A DNA stretch of 64,000 nucleotides. Source: Bradyrhizobium diazoefficiens (GTDB lineage Bacteria; Pseudomonadota; Alphaproteobacteria; Rhizobiales; Xanthobacteraceae). The DNA lies in contig NZ_JAFCKW010000006.1 of assembly GCF_018129965.1 (NCBI RefSeq), positions 62,001 through 126,000 of the forward strand, written 5' to 3'. The position numbers were made by a program, and so were the translations under genes. Shown here one piece after another: positions 49,657 to 58,693 of this stretch. The first letter of the stretch is position 1; each line of letters opens with the position of its first letter. A model generated the notes under the pieces. It was not told the origin of the DNA. It ran no database searches and saw only the letters and a list, made by a program, of their open reading frames with translations.

Positions 49657-50633
49657 CCAAAATTCGTTCGGTCGTGCTGGGCTGCGGCTCGTATTTGCCG
49701 GAGCAGGTGGTGACCAACGCCCAACTGGCGGCTCGCATCGACACCTCGGACGACTGGATCGTCCAGCGCACCGGCATTCGCGAGCGGCACATCGCGGCCG
49801 AGGGCGAGTTCACCTCGCATCTGGCGATCAAGGCGGCGCAGGCCGCGCTCAGCGATGCCGGCCTCGACGCGCAGTCGATCGACCTGATCGTGCTGGCGAC
49901 CTCGACGCCCGACAACACCTTTCCCGCGAGCGCGGTCGCCGTGCAGCACGGGCTCGGCATCAACCATGGCGCGGCGTTCGACCTGCAGGCGGTGTGCTCG
50001 GGCTTCGTGTTCGCGCTCGCCACGGCCGACAACTTCCTGCGCACCGGCGCCTTCAAGCGCGCGCTGGTGATCGGAGCGGAAACCTTCTCCCGCATCCTCG
50101 ACTGGAACGACCGCGGCACCTGCGTGCTGTTCGGCGACGGCGCCGGCGCGGTCGTGCTGGAGGCGCAGGAGCAACCCGGCAATGCCGCGACCGACCGCGG
50201 CATCGTCACCACGCATTTGCGCTCCGACGGCCGCCACAAGGCCAAGCTGTTCGTCGACGGCGGGCCGTCCTCCACCCAGACCGTCGGCCATCTGCGCATG
50301 GAGGGCCGCGAGGTCTTCAAGCATGCCGTCGGCATGATCACCGACGTGATCGTCGATGCCTTCGAGGCCACCGGGCTCAATGCCGACAGCATCGACTGGT
50401 TCGTGCCGCACCAGGCCAACAAGCGAATCATCGACGCCTCCGCCCACAAGCTGCACATCGCGCCGGAAAAGGTGGTGCTGACGGTGGACCGTCACGGCAA
50501 CACTTCGGCGGCCTCGATTCCGCTGGCTTTGTCGGTGGCGCGCAAGGACGGCCGCATCAAGCGCGGCGACCTCGTTCTGCTGGAGGCGATGGGCGGCGGC
50601 TTCACCTGGGGCTCGGCGCTGCTGCGCTGGTAG
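49653..50633 (+). CDS. fabH: Beta-ketoacyl-ACP synthase III
   Basis: 326 residues starting at GTG 49653. Catalytic Cys115 is in [14 protein letters not shown]; the His and Asn of the triad are in [11 protein letters not shown] and [30 protein letters not shown] is the family N-terminal signature. It starts fatty acid chains from acetyl-CoA and malonyl-ACP. The plsX-fabH-ihfA order is a standard alphaproteobacterial arrangement. Confidence 0.97.
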   Translation: MTKIRSVVLGCGSYLPEQVVTNAQLAARIDTSDDWIVQRTGIRERHIAAEGEFTSHLAIKAAQAALSDAGLDAQSIDLIVLATSTPDNTFPASAVAVQHGLGINHGAAFDLQAVCSGFVFALATADNFLRTGAFKRALVIGAETFSRILDWNDRGTCVLFGDGAGAVVLEAQEQPGNAATDRGIVTTHLRSDGRHKAKLFVDGGPSSTQTVGHLRMEGREVFKHAVGMITDVIVDAFEATGLNADSIDWFVPHQANKRIIDASAHKLHIAPEKVVLTVDRHGNTSAASIPLALSVARKDGRIKRGDLVLLEAMGGGFTWGSALLRW

Positions 50634-50766
50634 AGCCGCAATCGATCAAATTTTGCCGGAATCCGCGCCATTATCGATGCGTCTGCATTGATTAGCGCTG
50701 TTGACCGCCGTGCCGTAACCTCATAATTTCAGACAACAATTGTTCGCCGTGATGTGGGGCAGGGCG

Positions 50767-51108
50767 ATGACTGATCAAAGTAAAACCGTAACGCGTGTCG
50801 ATTTGTGCGAGGCCGTCTACCAGAAGGTGGGCCTGTCGCGGACAGAATCCTCTGCGTTCGTGGAACTGGTGCTGAAGGAGATCACCGACTGCCTCGAAAA
50901 GGGCGAGACGGTGAAATTGTCCTCATTCGGCTCTTTTATGGTCCGCAAGAAGGGGCAGCGCATCGGCCGCAATCCGAAGACCGGCACCGAGGTGCCGATC
51001 TCGCCGCGCCGGGTGATGGTGTTCAAGCCGTCGGCGATCCTGAAGCAGAGGATCAACACCCAGCATCGCACCAATGGCGACGCCAGCAAGGCGCAACCCG
51101 AGGCGTAA
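50767..51108 (+). CDS. ihfA: Integration host factor subunit alpha
   Basis: 113 residues. [20 protein letters not shown] and [19 protein letters not shown] lead to the DNA-bending arm [20 protein letters not shown], where the Pro-containing tip intercalates. With IhfB it bends DNA at promoters and recombination sites. ATG 50767 ([10 protein letters not shown]) follows GGGGCAGGG; a frame opening at 50740 is less likely. The 133-base gap after fabH is A+T-rich and can hold its own promoter. Confidence 0.95.
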   Translation: MTDQSKTVTRVDLCEAVYQKVGLSRTESSAFVELVLKEITDCLEKGETVKLSSFGSFMVRKKGQRIGRNPKTGTEVPISPRRVMVFKPSAILKQRINTQHRTNGDASKAQPEA

Positions 51109-51126
51109 AGCCGCCTCGCGCGAAGG

Positions 51127-51714
51127 ATGTGGCATTTGGACAAGGCGCCGGATGCGTTCCGAACCATCAGCGAAGTAGCGCAGGAACTCGACATTCCGCA
51201 GCACGTTCTGCGGTTCTGGGAGACCCGATTCTCCCAGATCAAGCCGATGAAGCGCAGCGGCGGCCGCCGCTACTATCGCCCCGATGACGTCGATTTGCTC
51301 AAGGGCATCCGCCGTCTGCTCTACGGGGAGGGTTACACCATCCGCGGGGTGCAGCGGATCCTGAAGGAACACGGCGTCAAATCGGTACAGGGCCTCGCTG
51401 ACGGCGCGGCCGCGGTCTCGTTCGGCGCCATCGAGGACGCCATCGGCGCCAGCCTGATGGAGCCGGACGACGAGGCGCCCATCAAGGGCGTCACCGAGGC
51501 CGACGAGGACGACTATCAGGGCGACGAAGAGGAAGGCATCGACTTCCGCTTCACCGAGGTCGACGACGAGGACATCCTCACCACCTTCCGCAAGGCCGGC
51601 ACCCAGGCCGCCCCGTCCGGCCCCAGCGCGCTGGACCGGGAACGGCTGGCGCGGGCGCTCGCCGACCTCGTCGCCTGCCGGGCCATGCTCGATCAGGCGC
51701 TGAACGACGGGTAA
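51127..51714 (+). CDS. MerR family transcriptional regulator
   Basis: 195 residues. The N-terminal winged helix reads [40 protein letters not shown] and [20 protein letters not shown], the DNA-binding part of MerR. After a short dimer helix the middle is very acidic ([19 protein letters not shown]), and the end is a helix ([18 protein letters not shown]). No effector cysteine cluster is visible. This MerR gene after ihfA is conserved in Alphaproteobacteria; its regulon is unknown. Confidence 0.88.
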   Translation: MWHLDKAPDAFRTISEVAQELDIPQHVLRFWETRFSQIKPMKRSGGRRYYRPDDVDLLKGIRRLLYGEGYTIRGVQRILKEHGVKSVQGLADGAAAVSFGAIEDAIGASLMEPDDEAPIKGVTEADEDDYQGDEEEGIDFRFTEVDDEDILTTFRKAGTQAAPSGPSALDRERLARALADLVACRAMLDQALNDG

Positions 51715-51826
51715 GGCGCCGCATTCGGCGGTCTTTGGGGCCGGTTCCCCGCCCCTGGGACGGCGATACCAAAATGGTGTCGCTCGCCTTGCGCAACGCG
51801 GCGATCCTAGCTAATGGAACGACGTT

Positions 51827-51904
51827 CGGAGCGTGGCGCAGCCCGGTTAGCGCACTAGTCTGGGAGACTAGGGGTCGGAGGTTCAAATCCTCTCGCTCCG
51901 ACCA
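51827..51904 (+). tRNA. tRNA-Pro (anticodon GGG)
   Basis: The acceptor arms CGGAGCG (51827-51833) and CGCTCCG (51894-51900) pair, followed by A and an encoded CCA. The D arm lies in GCGCAGCCCGGTTAGCGC, the anticodon stem is CTAGT/ACTAG with loop CTGGGAG, giving GGG, and the T arm is in GGAGGTTCAAATCCTC with the TTC-A sequence. 78 bases including CCA. It lies after the merR gene and before a block of accessory genes. Confidence 0.96.
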
Positions 51905-52126
51905 TTTTATCAGGAAAACAGATGGATATCGGGGCGGTTTTGCCGCCCGCGGCGAGCACACCCATGGTCTCGCTCTCGGCCTAGGGCCAAGCGGCCGCGC
52001 TGCCTCTGTTGAATGAATTGCAGTCGATTCTCGCCAGGAGCGCTTCCACGAGATCGGTGTGGATCGCGGTTGGCATGCAGGTTCCGCGCTCGTTGTCATC
52101 CTTCGGTCCCTGCAGGATTTTTGGAT

Positions 52127-52462
52127 TCAGCGAACACCGACAGCGGCCACGTCATCGAACGCCGAGCGTAATGACGTCAATGCGCGACGCACTTGCTCGA
52201 TCGACGCAATCAGTTTTTCGGCGAGTAGAACCAGGTGATCTGTCGCCGGATCTCCGCGAAAATCGGCGAGGACGATCCGAATGCACTGATTGGCAAGATC
52301 GAGGACCCATACCGCGTGCATCATCTCTTCGTGCGTCCGCAGCTTAGACACGTCCATGGTCGCCATCGACCGCGCAATTCCGTGTAGCCGGCGTACTGCC
52401 GGGTGAGAGCAATCTTTTTGCGCGTTTCGTTTACCGGGAAAAAGCTCCACGACTTCCGACAT
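52127..52462 (-). CDS. Hypothetical helical protein
   Basis: 111 residues from ATG 52462 (MSEVVELFPGKRNAQKDCSH). The rest is helical: RLHGIARSMATMDVSKLRTH, HAVWVLDLANQCIRIVLADF and LLAEKLIASIEQVRRALTSL. No domain is known. The region is less G+C-rich than the core. A longer frame to a TTG at 52549 has no support. It is a lone minus-strand gene 220 bases past the tRNA; it may be strain-specific. Confidence 0.5.
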   Translation of the reverse strand: MSEVVELFPGKRNAQKDCSHPAVRRLHGIARSMATMDVSKLRTHEEMMHAVWVLDLANQCIRIVLADFRGDPATDHLVLLAEKLIASIEQVRRALTSLRSAFDDVAAVGVR

Positions 52463-52758
52463 GCTTTGGTTTCCAATAGCTAAATGAATTCCCGTAGTAT
52501 TGCGGTGATCATTTAACGATTGAATACGAAGCCTATCGACATTCGGCAAAGGCCGGTAATTTTACCGTCCGACCACATCGGCCAAACCGTTCGCCTCGCT
52601 CATGTCCGCTGGGTGCCGGTCGCGACCGGATCGCGGACGTCGGGGATCAGCAGCTTGACGCGACAAGGGGGCGTTGCCGGGCATTCAAACATTGAAAAGT
52701 GATTGTCTCTAGGCTGCATCCCCTGACACTGCGAACCAAGCGCCTGGGCGGTCAAATC
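52463..52758 (+). promoter_or_regulatory. Intergenic region between divergent accessory genes
   Basis: 296 bases between the starts of the minus-strand hypothetical gene and the plus-strand DUF4259-like gene. It is moderately A+T-rich around 52470-52560 and should contain promoters for both. No operator, repeat or small gene could be recognised. Confidence 0.3.
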
Positions 52759-53691
52759 ATGGGAACATGGGGTTCGGGACTCTATTCAAACGACATGGCT
52801 GGCGACATGAGGTCGTCGATCAAAGCCGTCCTGCGTTTGCCGTTTGATGAAGATCGTATCGTCGAGATCTTGCGCGAGAACGAGCAGGCCGCCGCGGACA
52901 ATCCGAACGATGAAGATCACACTGTTTTCTGGCTTGTCCTCGCTCACCAGTTCGAAAGGCATGGCGTTGCGCACTCTCAGACCCTCAGCAAGGCGTTGGA
53001 GATCATAGACGGTGAGAGCGATCTCAAGATGATGGAGAAGCGTGGCATGAAGCCCGCTGATCTACGCAAGCGAGGCGCTATGCTCTCCGAACTGCGATCA
53101 CGTCTGGTGGCAGCGCCATCGACCTCGAAGCCGCGCAAGACGATCAAGGCGCCGGAGCCGTTTGTCTTCGAAACGAATATTCTCTACGCATGTCCCGTGA
53201 TGGGCAGCGGGGCCCGTGTCGTTCGGAAGTACCCCGATGGATCGATCTGGATTCCTGATGGCTGGCGCCAATTCGTGATTCTCAATAGAGGACGCGCCTT
53301 CGAATTTCTCGCATGGTACCAGCCCCTCGTATCCAAGAAGCCTGTGCAAGAAAAACCTCTGATCTCGCAGGCCGAAGACGATTTGTGGTGGCAACTGGAC
53401 AGTCCGAAGACATGCTCTGCTCGCAAATTCAGCTTCAACGAGATTGAGGCGGTCGGCCCCCTCCCAATCGACGTAGCGAAGGCACGGGACCGCTTCCCAG
53501 CGAGGCAACGAGGTGTCTACCTTGGCTACGATGGGCGCAGTGCGGCAATCAATGACATCGGGATAGGCAATTCCATGTTTCCGAGCACAGATGATTGGCA
53601 CAAATGGTACCTGCCCAAGGGCCTCTTGCCCGAGGAGGGCCCTACGATGATGCGTAGCCTTTCAGAAATTCTTGCGACTGGTGCGAAGTGA
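52759..53691 (+). CDS. DUF4259-like hypothetical protein
   Basis: 310 residues. The N-terminus MGTWGSGLYSNDMAGDMRSS is the hallmark of DUF4259-type proteins, followed by helical parts (SIKAVLRLPFDEDRIVEIL, HTVFWLVLAHQFERHGVAHS). The second half is distinct: a beta-rich domain from EPFVFETNILYACPVMGSGA to HKWYLPKGLLPEEGPTMMRS, not recognised. DUF4259 proteins have no firm function; some occur near polymorphic toxin immunity genes. ATG 52759 is chosen over GTG 52699. It lies in the accessory block after tRNA-Pro. Confidence 0.65.
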   Translation: MGTWGSGLYSNDMAGDMRSSIKAVLRLPFDEDRIVEILRENEQAAADNPNDEDHTVFWLVLAHQFERHGVAHSQTLSKALEIIDGESDLKMMEKRGMKPADLRKRGAMLSELRSRLVAAPSTSKPRKTIKAPEPFVFETNILYACPVMGSGARVVRKYPDGSIWIPDGWRQFVILNRGRAFEFLAWYQPLVSKKPVQEKPLISQAEDDLWWQLDSPKTCSARKFSFNEIEAVGPLPIDVAKARDRFPARQRGVYLGYDGRSAAINDIGIGNSMFPSTDDWHKWYLPKGLLPEEGPTMMRSLSEILATGAK

Positions 53692-53997
53692 CTGCCTCCT
53701 GACAGCGAATCCCTGGGAACTGGTTGGCACCCTGATTGCCAAAGCTGTCTCCGCTGGGGTCCTCGTTGTGATGGCCGCACACGGCGACGATGAGCGGCTG
53801 CTTCAGAGTTCCGGCATGCATGATCCCGACACCGCAGCGGCAGCGAACGCGGGATGATTTTTTGCGGACGGTGGCTTACTGGGGAGTTGTGACCGCCGTC
53901 ACAGTGCGCGCCACCTCAATCGGTCTGGCGCTGCAAGCCGGAGGGACAAGGCGGCGCCGGGCGTCTCCTCTTGTCGTCAGTCGTTTTGCGGGCCGCT
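53692..53997. other. Non-coding stretch in the accessory block
   Basis: 306 bases between the convergent ends of the DUF4259-like gene and a small secreted-protein gene. Short open frames exist on both strands but none has a ribosome site plus a plausible protein. No hairpin with a T tract was found. I see nothing further in it. Confidence 0.3.
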
Positions 53998-54237
53998 TTA
54001 CGCGTGGCCCTTGATCTCGTAGTGACCCGGCACGCATTTGTAGCGCTCGAGACGCCAGTTGGCGTGATAGATCGGGTGCTCGCCCATCCATTTCGCAAGC
54101 GGTGCCTGTGCGCCGACCGCACATTGCATCATCGAAATCTCGGGCGTCATGTTGCTGTCGGTCACGATTTCCTCGACGCAACTGCCTGAACTGGCTGCGC
54201 TGAGCCGGCAGAGCACGGCAACGACGGTCACGAACAT
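53998..54237 (-). CDS. Small exported protein, unknown
   Basis: 79 residues. A short hydrophobic start (MFVTVVAVLCRLSAASSG) looks like an export signal. The mature part has three cysteines (SCVEEIVTD, MMQCAVGAQA, YKCVPGHYEIKGHA) and the conserved-looking core PLAKWMGEHPIYHANWRLER. I recall similar small proteins with this ending in Bradyrhizobium. GAGGTG lies just upstream of ATG 54237. Function is unknown; the cysteines suggest a disulfide-bonded periplasmic protein. Confidence 0.6.
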   Translation of the reverse strand: MFVTVVAVLCRLSAASSGSCVEEIVTDSNMTPEISMMQCAVGAQAPLAKWMGEHPIYHANWRLERYKCVPGHYEIKGHA

Positions 54238-54568
54238 TCCAGTCACCTCATCGGTCGTTTCTGACCACCAAGAAGATGCAAGCGGAGTGCCAGCGCCTGT
54301 GACTGAGACAACACGCTGGCCGCGCCGATTCGCTCCCGGCGTCCCAACCCCCATTGGACGATTCGGATTGTAAAAAAATGCTCTAAAACCGAAGCAGGAC
54401 AATTACGGGGGGAGATCCGGGGAGATACGGAGGAATGATCGATTATGGGGGCTGCGCCGCGCCGGCGGGCCTTCACAAGGCCTGCCTGGCCGTTACGCTT
54501 GAAGGCGTGCGGATCCTCGCCAGCAGAGCAGGACCGCCTCAAGGGTTCTGGAAACGCGAGGCTACACC
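54238..54568 (+). promoter_or_regulatory. Intergenic region upstream of the DapA-superfamily gene
   Basis: 331 bases between divergent genes. A+T-rich stretches near 54360-54380 and 54430-54445 may hold promoters. No recognisable binding site or repeat was found. Confidence 0.3.
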
Positions 54569-55477
54569 ATGAAGGCACGACCGACCGGCGTGATCCCGCC
54601 GATGACGACGCCGTTCCGCAAGGACGGCGAGATCGACTTGAAGCTCGTGGCGCCCCAGGTCGACTGGATGATCGGCGCGGGCGCGCATGGCGTCGCCGCC
54701 GGCGGCTCGACCGGCGAGGGGCATACGCTCGATCACGAGGAATATCGTGACCTGATAGACGCAACCGTCGAGGCGGTGAACGGGCGCATCCCCGTCATTG
54801 CCGGCATCATCGTGGATTCCACGCGCGATGCGATCCGACGCGGAAAGCTCGTGCGCGACATGAATGTCGCAGCCCTCCAGGTCACACCGGTGCACTATTT
54901 GTTCAAGCCGGATGACGAGGCCATGGTGGCGCATTTCCGCGCCATGGCCGACGAGACCGGCATGCCCATCATCATCTACAACGTGGTGCCGTGGTCGTAT
55001 CTGTCGCCGGCGCTTCTGACGCGGATTATGACCGAGGTGCCGCTGGTGGTCGGCGTCAAGCAGAGCGCGGGCGATCTGAAGCTGTTTGCCGATCTCATGA
55101 TGATGGCGCCTGACAAGCTGATCTACAGCGCGGTCGATGCGCTGATGTATCCGTCCTACACGCTTGGGGCCCATGGCTCGATCGCCGCGATCCTGACCGC
55201 GGCGCCGCATGCCTCCGTGGCGCTGTGGGATGCGGTGAAGGCGGGCGATCATCCGCGCGCGCTCGAGCTGCACCAGAAGCTGTTGACGCTGTGGAACGCG
55301 ATCATTGCAGACAATCTGCCGGCCTGCACGCGCTACGCCCAGACGCTGCAGGGCCTGCCAAGGACTTTTCCGCGCGCGCCGATGCCGGAGGCCTCGCCCG
55401 CGCAGCAGGCCGCCACGCGCAAGGCGCTGGAGGCGCTGGGCGCGCTCAGCGGACAGCACATCGAGGCGGCGGAATAG
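54569..55477 (+). CDS. Dihydrodipicolinate synthase superfamily protein (not DapA proper)
   Basis: 302 residues, a TIM barrel of the DHDPS/NAL superfamily. The Schiff-base lysine is Lys164 in VVGVKQSAGDLK, and Tyr137 is in IIIYNVVPWS. The phosphate/carboxylate loop reads GGSTGEGHTL. True DapA has an arginine just after YNVP that binds the aspartate semialdehyde carboxylate; here the sequence is YNVVPWSYLS, so the substrate is probably another 2-oxo acid. Such enzymes act as aldolases in sugar acid or aromatic catabolism. An SDR gene follows 143 bases downstream. Confidence 0.87.
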   Translation: MKARPTGVIPPMTTPFRKDGEIDLKLVAPQVDWMIGAGAHGVAAGGSTGEGHTLDHEEYRDLIDATVEAVNGRIPVIAGIIVDSTRDAIRRGKLVRDMNVAALQVTPVHYLFKPDDEAMVAHFRAMADETGMPIIIYNVVPWSYLSPALLTRIMTEVPLVVGVKQSAGDLKLFADLMMMAPDKLIYSAVDALMYPSYTLGAHGSIAAILTAAPHASVALWDAVKAGDHPRALELHQKLLTLWNAIIADNLPACTRYAQTLQGLPRTFPRAPMPEASPAQQAATRKALEALGALSGQHIEAAE

Positions 55478-55620
55478 TCCGTCCGCTGAAATAACCGATG
55501 TTGAACGGCAGCGCCGATCCGCTTTTACCTTCGGATGCGGCGCTGCTACATTTCGCGCGTGCTCGCGCCAGCCGCGCGCGCTGTCAAGAAACAGACCGAC
55601 AAGGGAGGGCCGAAAGTCTC

Positions 55621-56592
55621 ATGAAGGATTTCGCAGGAAAGATCGCCGTCATCACCGGCGGCGGCACGGGAATGGGGCGTGAGCTCGCACGACAGCTCGT
55701 CGCCGAGGGCTGCAATGTCGCGATGTGCGACGTCTCGGAGGCCGCGATGGCCGAAACCAAACGGCTCTGCGAGATCGAGAAGCTGCCGCAGGGACTGCAG
55801 GTCACGACGCACGTTGCCGACGTCTCGATCGAGGATCATCTCAAGCGCTTTCGCGACGAAGTCGCCGAGCAGCAGAAGACCGACAGGATCCATCTGCTGT
55901 TCAACAACGCCGGCATCGGCGGCGGCGGCAGCCTCTTCACCAACACGCGCGAGCAGTGGGAGCGCACCTTCAACATCTGCTGGGGCGGCGTCTATCTCGG
56001 CGTGCGCACCTTCCTGCCGATGCTGGTGGCCGCCGACGAGGCGCACATCGTCAACACCGCAAGCGTCAACGGCTTCTGGGCCTCGATCGGCATGGGACAG
56101 GCGCACACCGCCTACAGCTCGGCCAAGTTCGCGGTGAAAGGATTTACCGAAGCGCTCATCAACGACCTTCGGCTGCACGCGCCGCATGTCAAATGCTCGG
56201 TGGTGATGCCCGGTCATATCGGCACCTCGATCGTCTCCAACTCGCGCAAGGTGCAGAGCACCGACGGATCGGAACGCCTCAATCCCGACGAGGTCGTGCT
56301 GACGCGCAAGCGCATGGTCGCGAACGGCGTACCGGACGCCGACAAGATGTCGGACGAGGACATTCAGGCGGTGTTCGCCGAGCGCGCCCGCAGCTTCCTC
56401 GAGGATGCGCCGACAACGGCGGCGCAGGCTGCAACAATCATCCTCGACGGCGTGAAGGCCGAGCGCTGGCGCATTCTCGTGGGCGAGGATGCGAGGCGCC
56501 TCGACGAGCGCGTGCGCGCCACACCGGAGCAGGCCTATGACCGCGCCTTCTATGACAGTTTTGCGCAGGAGGTCGGCTGGCGGCTTGGTTGA
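55621..56592 (+). CDS. Short-chain dehydrogenase/reductase (SDR)
   Basis: 323 residues. The cofactor motif is KIAVITGGGTGMGRELARQL, NNAGIGG follows, the serine is in VNTASVNGFW, and the catalytic YxxxK is YSSAK in HTAYSSAKFAVKGF. The acidic residue at the end of the second strand (MCDVS) suggests NAD(H) preference. A long C-terminal extension follows (KMSDEDIQAVFAERARSFLE). Substrate unknown; co-directional with the DapA-like gene, so they may share a pathway. ATG 55621 is used; an earlier open frame to 55498 is unsupported. Confidence 0.9.
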   Translation: MKDFAGKIAVITGGGTGMGRELARQLVAEGCNVAMCDVSEAAMAETKRLCEIEKLPQGLQVTTHVADVSIEDHLKRFRDEVAEQQKTDRIHLLFNNAGIGGGGSLFTNTREQWERTFNICWGGVYLGVRTFLPMLVAADEAHIVNTASVNGFWASIGMGQAHTAYSSAKFAVKGFTEALINDLRLHAPHVKCSVVMPGHIGTSIVSNSRKVQSTDGSERLNPDEVVLTRKRMVANGVPDADKMSDEDIQAVFAERARSFLEDAPTTAAQAATIILDGVKAERWRILVGEDARRLDERVRATPEQAYDRAFYDSFAQEVGWRLG

Positions 56593-56879
56593 AGTTTCTC
56601 CGGGTGGATCACTTGGCTGAGACTGTCAACGAAGCAGCGCTGAAAAAGGTATGATGATCATCATGGCAAGAGGCGAGGCGGTCGGTTTGCGCGCCACCTC
56701 TTGCCGATCCGCAGTGCCTTATGACGAATTGGAATGTCACGCATGCGACATCACCGTCGCTCCCGAATTGTTCAAGCGATGGTGATGGCAAACGGGTCTC
56801 ATCCGGTGCAGCGCCGCTTGGTTGACGAACTAAAATAGTTTAGTCAATCAGGGTAACGCCATCACAACGCACAGCTCCG

Positions 56880-57998
56880 ATGATACCCGCTTGCCTCTCC
56901 GACGACTGGATCCTCTGCCCGGAGAGAGAGGATATCTCTGCTGAATTCACGCGGCTTCTCACCGCGGCGCAGGAGGGCGGCGCCACCATCGCCGAATGCC
57001 TCATGATCGCGCGGCAGCTCAAGCAGGGCGGCGAGCAATCCTGGCACCGCGAGTGGAAGAAGCTCGCGCAAGCCAACAGGCAACGCGCCGAGTCGGCCTT
57101 CGCCGAAGGCCATCTGGCGACCGCGCAGCGCAACTGGCTGCGGGCGATGAACTACTATAGCGCGGCTGCGATGCCGCTGGACCACGCCGACGAGCGCCGC
57201 TGGGTGGCGGTGCTCGCCATGCAGGATTGCGCACGCCGCTTCCTCGCCGCGCGCAGTCCGGCCGGCGACGTCGTGACGATTCCCTGGGCCGACGACGGAC
57301 ACGCGCTGCAAGGCTATTTCCTGCCTGCGGCCGCGGCGAGCGGGCGCGCTCCGACCGTGATCTGCATCGGCGAGCCAGGACACCGCAAGGAGGAGTTCCT
57401 GTTCAAGCTCGCGCCGCATGCGCGCGAGCGCGGCTTGTCCATGCTCGCGCTGGACCTGCTCGGCGACCGCCGCGACGACTATGCCGATAAGCTGCTGCAG
57501 CGCCGCGATCTGGAGAGCGCGATCGGCAGCGTCATGGACTACCTGGAAACCCGCCCCGATGTCGATTTCGATCGCGTCGCGATCGTGGCGGATGGGTGGG
57601 GCTCCTCCTTCGTCGCGCGCGCAGTGGTGCAGGAGCCGCGGCTGGCCGCAGCCGTCTGCGACGGCGGCCTGTGGGATCTGCATGAACGATCCTTCTTCGC
57701 CAGCCGCTTTGCCATGAACGATCTCAGCATCGTGCCGGTGCCGTCGGCGCCGCTGATGGCCTCCAGCGCCGACTGCCCGGTGCTGATCACGCTCGGCGAG
57801 GATGGCTGGCTCAAGGCCGAACGGGCGCGCCAGCTCGTCCAGAAGTCGCGAATCGGCAGCTCGGATATCGTCCTGAAGGTGTTTACGGCGGCGGAGACCG
57901 GTGCGGCACAAGCCCACGCCGACAATCCGAGCCTTGCCAACGAGTACATCTTCGACTGGCTGGAATCGCAGCTCGGCGGCGCTGGCCGGCGGATCTGA
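56880..57998 (+). CDS. Alpha/beta-hydrolase-fold protein with substituted catalytic residues
   Basis: 372 residues. The N-terminal helical part (about 1-125) and the core (PTVICIGEPGHRKEEFLFKL, LDLLGDRRDDY, LITLGEDGW) resemble the FrsA / 2,6-dihydropseudooxynicotine-hydrolase group. At the nucleophile elbow the sequence is VADGWGSSF, so Gly239 replaces the catalytic Ser of GxSxG. In the C-terminal block TGAAQAHADNPSLANEYIF the usual catalytic His position appears to be Gln344, with a His two residues later. It may be a non-catalytic family member or use another residue. No partner gene is obvious. Confidence 0.72.
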   Translation: MIPACLSDDWILCPEREDISAEFTRLLTAAQEGGATIAECLMIARQLKQGGEQSWHREWKKLAQANRQRAESAFAEGHLATAQRNWLRAMNYYSAAAMPLDHADERRWVAVLAMQDCARRFLAARSPAGDVVTIPWADDGHALQGYFLPAAAASGRAPTVICIGEPGHRKEEFLFKLAPHARERGLSMLALDLLGDRRDDYADKLLQRRDLESAIGSVMDYLETRPDVDFDRVAIVADGWGSSFVARAVVQEPRLAAAVCDGGLWDLHERSFFASRFAMNDLSIVPVPSAPLMASSADCPVLITLGEDGWLKAERARQLVQKSRIGSSDIVLKVFTAAETGAAQAHADNPSLANEYIFDWLESQLGGAGRRI

Positions 57999-58015
57999 AC
58001 GCCGCCTGGAGCTTT

Positions 58016-58111
58016 CTCGGTTCTGATTGAATCAGAACCGAAGCTCTCGACTCTTGTTTTGACGCGTCTTCTTCACGCGAACCGGTATCCACTTCCCTCG
58101 AAAACGCTCTA
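58016..58111. repeat. Dispersed repeat, type C, copy 2, with 23-base palindrome
   Basis: CGGTTCTGATT and AATCAGAACCG (58018-58040) are perfect inverted arms around one G. The right part (58061-58111) matches the block at 46488-46538. The end of the element overlaps the last bases of the marR coding frame: the CTA at 58109-58111 is its TAG stop. The element lies between convergent genes. Confidence 0.75.
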
Positions 58112-58642
58112 GTATTCCAGCGATATCCTGACGCAGGCCTTTTCCAGGCGGTTCTTCAGCGTCGCGAGCTTGGTGGTGAATTCCGCGAGCTCTTCCTCGT
58201 CGAACTCCTGGAAGACGAATTCGCGAATCGACCGGTACTGCTCGTTGAGGCTGGCGATGTGCTTCTGGGTCTTCTCGACTAGCGACAGCCGCACCACGCG
58301 GGCATCGGTCGGCGAGGGCCGGCGGCGCAGCAGGCCCTTCTTCTCCAGCAACTTGGACTGGGTGGTGACGAAGGAGGGATCAACGTGGAGCAACTTGGAG
58401 ACCACGTTGACGGGCACGCCGTCGTCCTTGTCGAGGTCGGAAATCGCCATCAGGATCAGCCATTGCGGTCCGCTGATGCCCAGCGTCCTCGCCCAGAACT
58501 GGCGCAACTCCTCCAGATACATGTTGATCGACGATATCTCCCAGGTGAATCGCCTGATGATATCCAGATTGCCGATGGAGCGGAGGCGCGCCCCTTCTTT
58601 CCTCGTCGCTGACACAGCGTCACTCCCCGTCATCATATTCAT
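58109..58642 (-). CDS. MarR family transcriptional regulator
   Basis: 177 residues from ATG 58642 (MNMMTGSDAVSATR). The winged helix has GISGPQWLILMAISDLDKDD, VNVVSKLLHVDPSFVTTQSK, LLEKKGLLRRRPSPTDARVV and RLSLVEKTQKH. DPSFVTTQSKLLEKKGLL is the recognition helix region. Alternative starts at 58666 and 58693 give a longer N-terminus. It lies upstream of, and divergent to, the porin gene with about 380 bases between starts. Its target is unknown. Confidence 0.85.
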   Translation of the reverse strand: MNMMTGSDAVSATRKEGARLRSIGNLDIIRRFTWEISSINMYLEELRQFWARTLGISGPQWLILMAISDLDKDDGVPVNVVSKLLHVDPSFVTTQSKLLEKKGLLRRRPSPTDARVVRLSLVEKTQKHIASLNEQYRSIREFVFQEFDEEELAEFTTKLATLKNRLEKACVRISLEY

Positions 58643-58693
58643 ACCGGCGGCGTCGTGCAGGGGCATAGTCCACGCAAGTCTGCCCTGACGCAA

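Noticed and set aside
51905..54568. Intact genomic island with attachment sites at tRNA-Pro
   Set aside because: No integrase and no second copy of the tRNA 3' end were found; kept only as a possible remnant.
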